Assembly: GCF_030151385.1 (NCBI RefSeq)
Contig: NZ_JASLDS010000006.1
Location: 1-44,163 of the forward strand
Direction of reading: 5' to 3'
DNA: 44,163 bases
From: Soonwooa sp.
GTDB lineage: Bacteria > Bacteroidota > Bacteroidia > Flavobacteriales > Weeksellaceae
Of this stretch, positions 40,806-44,163 are shown one piece after another. Below the pieces are notes generated by a model. That model had not been told where the DNA came from. It saw only the letters and a list, made by a program, of their open reading frames with translations, and made no database searches. Within the stretch, counting starts at the first letter, position 1, and the number at the start of each line of letters is the position of its first letter. The translations under genes were made by a program, and so were the position numbers.

Positions 40806-41048
40806 ACAATTGCTTTTAAATATATTGGAATCTGTTTTCTTGTGAACCATTGTGATAAAAGTTTTTCTCTTTACAAAACAGCATTCTATTCGGTTTCTAG
40901 AAAACAAGCAGTAGGGACGTATTGTTCGACACGATATTTTATATCAACCACTTCTCTGACTTTTTCCTAGTGCTTTTTCCAATGTTGTAAATGTAATTTT
41001 TTAACTTTCATAATCTGATATTAATAAAAAAACAAACTTATCACCACT
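40806..41048 (-). other. DNA upstream of the IS110 transposase; possible decayed frame
   Basis: On the minus strand, ATG at 41011 opens a 70-codon frame interrupted by three stops. Between stops the peptide looks coding-like (MKVKKLHLQHWKKH, EKVREVVDIKYRVEQYVP, REKLLSQWFTRKQIPIYLK). Its final TGGTAA overlaps the ATG of the transposase. Family unknown. It may instead be the element's non-coding end. Confidence 0.35.
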
Positions 41049-41049
41049 G

Positions 41050-41126
41050 CGTTAGGTTTCTTCGCTTCGCGTTGAATGACACGTAAAAAAACATCCCTGT
41101 CATTCCGAACATCGTGAGGAATCTCA
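41050..41126. repeat. Head-to-head TGTCATTC...GAATCTC motifs
   Basis: Minus-strand TGTCATTCAACGCGAAGCGA (41050-41081) and plus-strand TGTCATTCCGAACATCGTGA with GGAATCTC (41098-41126) face each other as an imperfect inverted pair. This is part of the 465-base gene-free stretch 40908-41373, which is otherwise repeat copy D and the IS110 upstream DNA. Confidence 0.6.
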
Positions 41127-41216
41127 ACTAAATAATCAGAATCTTTATTTTACTGCTTTACATTCTGAATAACAGTCTATCTGTAATCTAGTGCGGCAAA
41201 TCTAACTTTTGCCACG

Positions 41217-41322
41217 TTGTCGCGCCCCAGATGGAACGGCATGTTGGAGCTCGCGCCGTAGGCGCGGGCAAAAGTGATGGCACGGCGCAGCGACTAGTGA
41301 CAGCTGGAAAAGGCGCCCAAAT
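41217..41322 (-). repeat. GC-rich TTTGGGCG-type repeat, copy D (different family)
   Basis: A ~105-bp GC-rich block in AT-rich DNA. Read on the minus strand it starts ATTTGGGCGCC right after a terminator T run, exactly as copy A does, but the body differs. It contains a CGCGCC-TAC-GGCGCG hairpin and ends GGGGCGCG. Only one copy lies in this window. Confidence 0.6.
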
Positions 41323-41352
41323 AAAAAAGCTGCTTCCTAAGAAACAGCTTTA
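41323..41352 (-). terminator. Terminator after the PPIase operon
   Basis: Minus-strand AAAGCTGTTTC/GAAGCAGCTTT stem (one T-G pair) with loop TTAG and a T6 run. Confidence 0.9.
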
Positions 41353-41373
41353 TAGTTTATGTTTGGGAGAGAA

Positions 41374-42471
41374 TTAACCTCCGATTTTCACTAATTCTAC
41401 GTCGAAAATCAACCAAGCGTTAGCAGGAATTACACCGCCAGCACCTCTTTCGCCGTAACCTAGACTTGCAGGAATCAACAATGTTGCTGCTTCACCTTCT
41501 TTAAGCAATTGGATACCTTCGTCCCAACCTTTGATCACTTGTCCAACACCAATCGGGATTTGGATAGGCTCTCCTCTTTTGAAAGAGTTGTCGAATTCTT
41601 CACCGTCAACCAATTTCCCAGCATAATGTACAGAAACGACGTCACCAGCTTTTGGCGCTTTACCAGATGGGTTTTGCTTTGTGATTTTGTAGAACAAACC
41701 TGATGGCGTTGACTGCATACCAGCTTTTAGCTCGTTAACCAACTTTTCTTGGTTCGCTTGGAACTCTTGTAATTTCTTAAGACGCTCCGCTTCTTCTTTA
41801 GCAGCAAAAGCTTTGTTTTTCTCTTCGATGTTTGCTTTTCCTTCTTCGAAAGTTTTTGCAGGATCGTATTTTTTATACTTATCTCCTTTGCTGAAAATTG
41901 TCAACTTCTGAAGAACGATATCTTCTTTTGGCTTGTCGTTAGGACCTTTTTCAACATTTGCGATCGTGTCGATAACGTCTTCACCTTTTACAACTTTACC
42001 AAAAATCGTGTGTCTACCATCCAACCAAGGCGTCGCAACTTCTGTAATAAAGAATTGAGAACCATTGGTATTAGGTCCAGAATTCGCCATAGAAAGAATA
42101 CCTTTTCCGGTATGTTTTAGGTCGTTTTTCTCATCAGCAAATTTGTAGCCTGGATCGCCCATACCTGTCCCTTGTGGATCACCACCTTGGATCATAAAGT
42201 CTTTGATAACTCTATGGAAAATTGTTCCATCATAAAATGGCACTTTCGCAGCTTTTACTTTATTTGGGATTTTACCTTCTGCTAAACCAACGAAATTAGC
42301 AACCGTAACTGGCGCTTTTTCGTCTTCTAATTTGATTAGCATTTCACCTTTTGATGTTTGCATTTTTGCGTACAAACCATCCGAAAGACTGTTGTAAGTT
42401 TCTTTGTCTATTTCCAATGTTTTACAATTTAATAATGTTAATATTACCGGTACAAATAGTAATTTTTTCAT
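41374..42471 (-). CDS. Lipoprotein peptidylprolyl isomerase, cyclophilin-FKBP fusion
   Basis: 365 residues with a lipoprotein signal (LTLLNC). Residues ~35-195 are a cyclophilin domain: TIFHRVIKDFMIQGGDPQGT holds the catalytic Arg, and GSQFFITEVATPWLDGRHTI the rest of the active site. A Lys/Glu-rich coiled linker (~205-255) leads to an FKBP domain (~265-365) with VHYAGKLVDGEEFDNSF and GYGERGAGGVIPANAWLIFD. Two unrelated PPIase folds in one exported protein suit folding or assembly of envelope proteins. Thirteen bases downstream of the GldI-like gene, so an operon. Confidence 0.93.
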   Translation of the reverse strand: MKKLLFVPVILTLLNCKTLEIDKETYNSLSDGLYAKMQTSKGEMLIKLEDEKAPVTVANFVGLAEGKIPNKVKAAKVPFYDGTIFHRVIKDFMIQGGDPQGTGMGDPGYKFADEKNDLKHTGKGILSMANSGPNTNGSQFFITEVATPWLDGRHTIFGKVVKGEDVIDTIANVEKGPNDKPKEDIVLQKLTIFSKGDKYKKYDPAKTFEEGKANIEEKNKAFAAKEEAERLKKLQEFQANQEKLVNELKAGMQSTPSGLFYKITKQNPSGKAPKAGDVVSVHYAGKLVDGEEFDNSFKRGEPIQIPIGVGQVIKGWDEGIQLLKEGEAATLLIPASLGYGERGAGGVIPANAWLIFDVELVKIGG

Positions 42472-42484
42472 ATATATCTTTTAA

Positions 42485-42994
42485 TTAAAGTGTCTTTATT
42501 TTAACGATAATCGGCATGTCGCTGCTTATCTTGTCATTATCTCCATAAGATCCAAATGCCAATGCCGACGGAATAAGAAGTGTTGCTTCTGTCCCTTTTT
42601 TCATGTGTCTAACAGCATCTTCGACTGGTCTTAGGTCATCAAACTTTCCTAATTGTTGATCTTTGATTTGCTTGGCATCCGCATATAATTTTACCATATC
42701 AAAATCATAAATATCGTAAGAATAACTTACTTTTTCGCCATCATGCTTCTTGGGTTCCGAAGCTAGATTTTCTATATCCACCCAATAGTTCATGCCCATT
42801 GGATAATATTTTTTATCCTGATTTTTAATCCATTCTTGTATCTGATGGCGCTCTTCATTGTTTAGGTTTTTATTCCTAGTTTTAGAAGCTTCCATCTCGT
42901 CGTGGTTAACAACAGATGTCGTGGAATCGTAGATTGGACCTTGTTTTGCACAAGAACCAAGCATCGCAATACTGATAAGAATTATTTTTTTCAT
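42485..42994 (-). CDS. gldI: GldI-like FKBP-type prolyl isomerase lipoprotein
   Basis: 169 residues with lipoprotein signal ending LGSC. The C-terminal FKBP domain is shortened but recognisable: HMKKGTEATLLIPSALAFGS and SSDMPIIVKIKTL. The N-terminal helix region with Tyr/Trp-rich YYPMGMNYWVDI fits GldI, a lipoprotein required in gliding flavobacteria for GldJ-linked type IX secretion/gliding. Many Chryseobacterium-type species keep GldI without gliding. No gld gene is next to it; it pairs with the cyclophilin-FKBP fusion. Confidence 0.72.
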   Translation of the reverse strand: MKKIILISIAMLGSCAKQGPIYDSTTSVVNHDEMEASKTRNKNLNNEERHQIQEWIKNQDKKYYPMGMNYWVDIENLASEPKKHDGEKVSYSYDIYDFDMVKLYADAKQIKDQQLGKFDDLRPVEDAVRHMKKGTEATLLIPSALAFGSYGDNDKISSDMPIIVKIKTL

Positions 42995-43049
42995 AAATAC
43001 TGTGCGAAAATAAGAAATTATTAGTCATTTTTGCCCATATAAAGACACA

Positions 43050-43074
43050 AAAAAAGTCGGCTAAAACCGACTTT
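43050..43074 (-). terminator. Terminator after ilvE
   Basis: AAAGTCGG/CCGACTTT perfect stem, loop of six, followed by seven T residues on the minus strand. Confidence 0.93.
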
Positions 43075-43094
43075 ATGATATTTTAAGAGATATT

Positions 43095-44156
43095 TTAGTA
43101 TTTTTTCTCAACTTTCACTCTCCATCCGAATGGATCTTCAGCGTGATTTGTTTGGATATCAACCAAAGCTTTTTTAAGGATAAATGCAAAGCTATCTTCG
43201 TCTGCCAATGTAGGAAGTGCAAACTTCTCATCACCATAACCGATTGCTTCGAATCTTGTTGTTACAACAGCTGTACCAACACCCCAAGCTTCTTTTAGAC
43301 TACCATCTTTAAGCGCTGCAATAACGTCAGCTACTTTAACATCACCCACAACAACATTAATTCCGTTGCGCTCTGCCAAGTTCAAGAAGCTATCTCTTGT
43401 AACACCATCCAAAATCTTTTCAGAAGTTTTTGGCGTGTAGATTGTGTCATTGATACGTACAAAAACGTTCATTGTACCACTTTCTTCGAAATATTCGTGT
43501 GTAGCATCATCAGTCCAGATTACTTGGTCATAACCTTCTTCAATCGCCAATTGCGTTGGATAGAAAGATGCTGCATAGTTACCAGCTGCTTTTGCAAAAC
43601 CAACACCTCCGTTAGCTGAACGAGAATAATAATCTGAAATCTTTACAGACACTGGTGCAGAATAATAACTCTTTGCAGGTGTCGCAACAATTGCAAACAT
43701 ATACTTGTTAGATACTCTAGCTTTCAATACTTCTTCCGTTGCAAATACAACTGGACGAATGTATAACGACATTCCTTCTCCTTTTGGGATCCATTCTCTA
43801 TCGATATCAACCAAAGCATTAAGCCCGTCGATAAAAGCTTCTCTTGGGATTTCCGGAATCGCAAGACGTTTTGCTGACTTGTTAATTCTTTCGAAATTCT
43901 TTTCTGGACGGAATAAGAAGATATCATCATTCTCGTCTTTGTAAGCCTTCATTCCTTCGAAACAAGCTTGCCCATAATTAACACCCATCATTGCTGGCGT
44001 AAAAGGAAGCGGTCCGTAAGGAACTAATTTAACATCACCCCATTTTCCGTTTTCGTACTCACAAATAATCATGTGATCGATAAAAGTATCTCCGAACGAA
44101 AAGTTATTAGGATCAAAAGTAGGTAGCTTAGAATTTTCTGTCTTTTGAATTATCAT
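43095..44156 (-). CDS. ilvE: Branched-chain amino acid aminotransferase
   Basis: 353 residues, fold-type IV PLP enzyme. Diagnostic segments are YGQACFEGMKAYKDENDDIF, GEGMSLYIRPVVFATEE, the PLP Lys in GGVGFAKAAGNYAASFYPTQ and ESGTMNVFVRINDTIYTPKT. It transaminates leucine, isoleucine and valine with 2-oxoglutarate. The length fits the class II BCAT type (~350). The gene is complete, starting seven bases before the window end; its promoter is outside the window. Confidence 0.96.
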   Translation of the reverse strand: MIIQKTENSKLPTFDPNNFSFGDTFIDHMIICEYENGKWGDVKLVPYGPLPFTPAMMGVNYGQACFEGMKAYKDENDDIFLFRPEKNFERINKSAKRLAIPEIPREAFIDGLNALVDIDREWIPKGEGMSLYIRPVVFATEEVLKARVSNKYMFAIVATPAKSYYSAPVSVKISDYYSRSANGGVGFAKAAGNYAASFYPTQLAIEEGYDQVIWTDDATHEYFEESGTMNVFVRINDTIYTPKTSEKILDGVTRDSFLNLAERNGINVVVGDVKVADVIAALKDGSLKEAWGVGTAVVTTRFEAIGYGDEKFALPTLADEDSFAFILKKALVDIQTNHAEDPFGWRVKVEKKY

Positions 44157-44163
44157 TTTTGAA

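Noticed and set aside
1..44163. Prophage or integrated plasmid
   Set aside because: No integrase, terminase, capsid, relaxase or replication gene; the only mobile remnant is the IS110 pseudogene.

Overview
The window looks like a chromosomal stretch from a Flavobacteriia member of the Bacteroidota, most likely a Chryseobacterium-like Weeksellaceae. The evidence is strong AT richness, promoters with the Bacteroidota -7 box TAnnTTTG, a GldI-type lipoprotein FKBP, a dipeptidyl-peptidase-IV-like exported S9 protease, an AadS-like streptomycin adenylyltransferase, and several intergenic repeat families of the kind that fill these genomes. No rRNA, tRNA, CRISPR array or prophage was seen.

Layout. 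1-4.5 kb: two back-to-back heptanucleotide tandem arrays, then an ABC-F ATPase and an exported S9 peptidase on the + strand, each with a promoter and a clear terminator. 4.5-12.8 kb: mostly minus-strand accessory genes: secreted thermonuclease, a small Cys/His exported protein, a dienelactone-hydrolase-like enzyme beside an AraC regulator, a penicillin-binding-protein-like serine hydrolase, a membrane protein with a winged-helix-like tail, TPR and exported proteins, and a thioredoxin/DUF2938 pair. 13-21.9 kb: a dense modification-enzyme cluster with seven GNAT acetyltransferase genes (eight domains), an ANT(6)-type nucleotidyltransferase, a GrpB-family protein, a CYTH-domain protein, an AAA_28 ATPase, an AraC and a Crp/Fnr regulator. 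It lies between two direct copies of a ~115 bp repeat and holds two copies of a second, nested-inverted-repeat element. 22-30.4 kb: conserved minus-strand genes: M3 peptidase lipoprotein, KefF/KefC-like quinone reductase and cation/proton antiporter, lemA-TPM-TPM, and pcm-mazG. 30.4-37.5 kb: a second heptamer array, then a + strand run of two Gfo/Idh/MocA oxidoreductases, a TonB-C-like lipoprotein, a 3-hydroxyacyl-CoA dehydrogenase, a phosphoethanolamine transferase and a polytopic GT-C-like membrane protein. 37.5-38.3 kb: a near-consensus promoter, a structured leader resembling the Flavo-1 RNA motif, and a very acidic 79-residue protein. 38.3-44.2 kb: META lipoprotein, membrane protein, a decayed IS110 transposase in repeat-rich DNA, a cyclophilin-FKBP fusion with a GldI-like FKBP, and ilvE.

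How the parts fit. Many genes concern the envelope or chemical stress: polymyxin-type lipid A modification, potassium/proton exchange, prolyl isomerases acting at the membrane, exported peptidases, protein repair by Pcm, nucleotide-pool cleaning by MazG, and acetyl or nucleotidyl transfer that may inactivate small molecules. The least explained content is non-coding: four kinds of intergenic repeat, the heptamer arrays next to promoters, and the structured leader before the acidic protein. I see no single obvious undescribed defence or mobile system. The best leads are the repeat-flanked acetyltransferase cluster, the heptamer arrays and the Flavo-1-like leader. All functions are read from motifs and gene order by eye; no database search was run.
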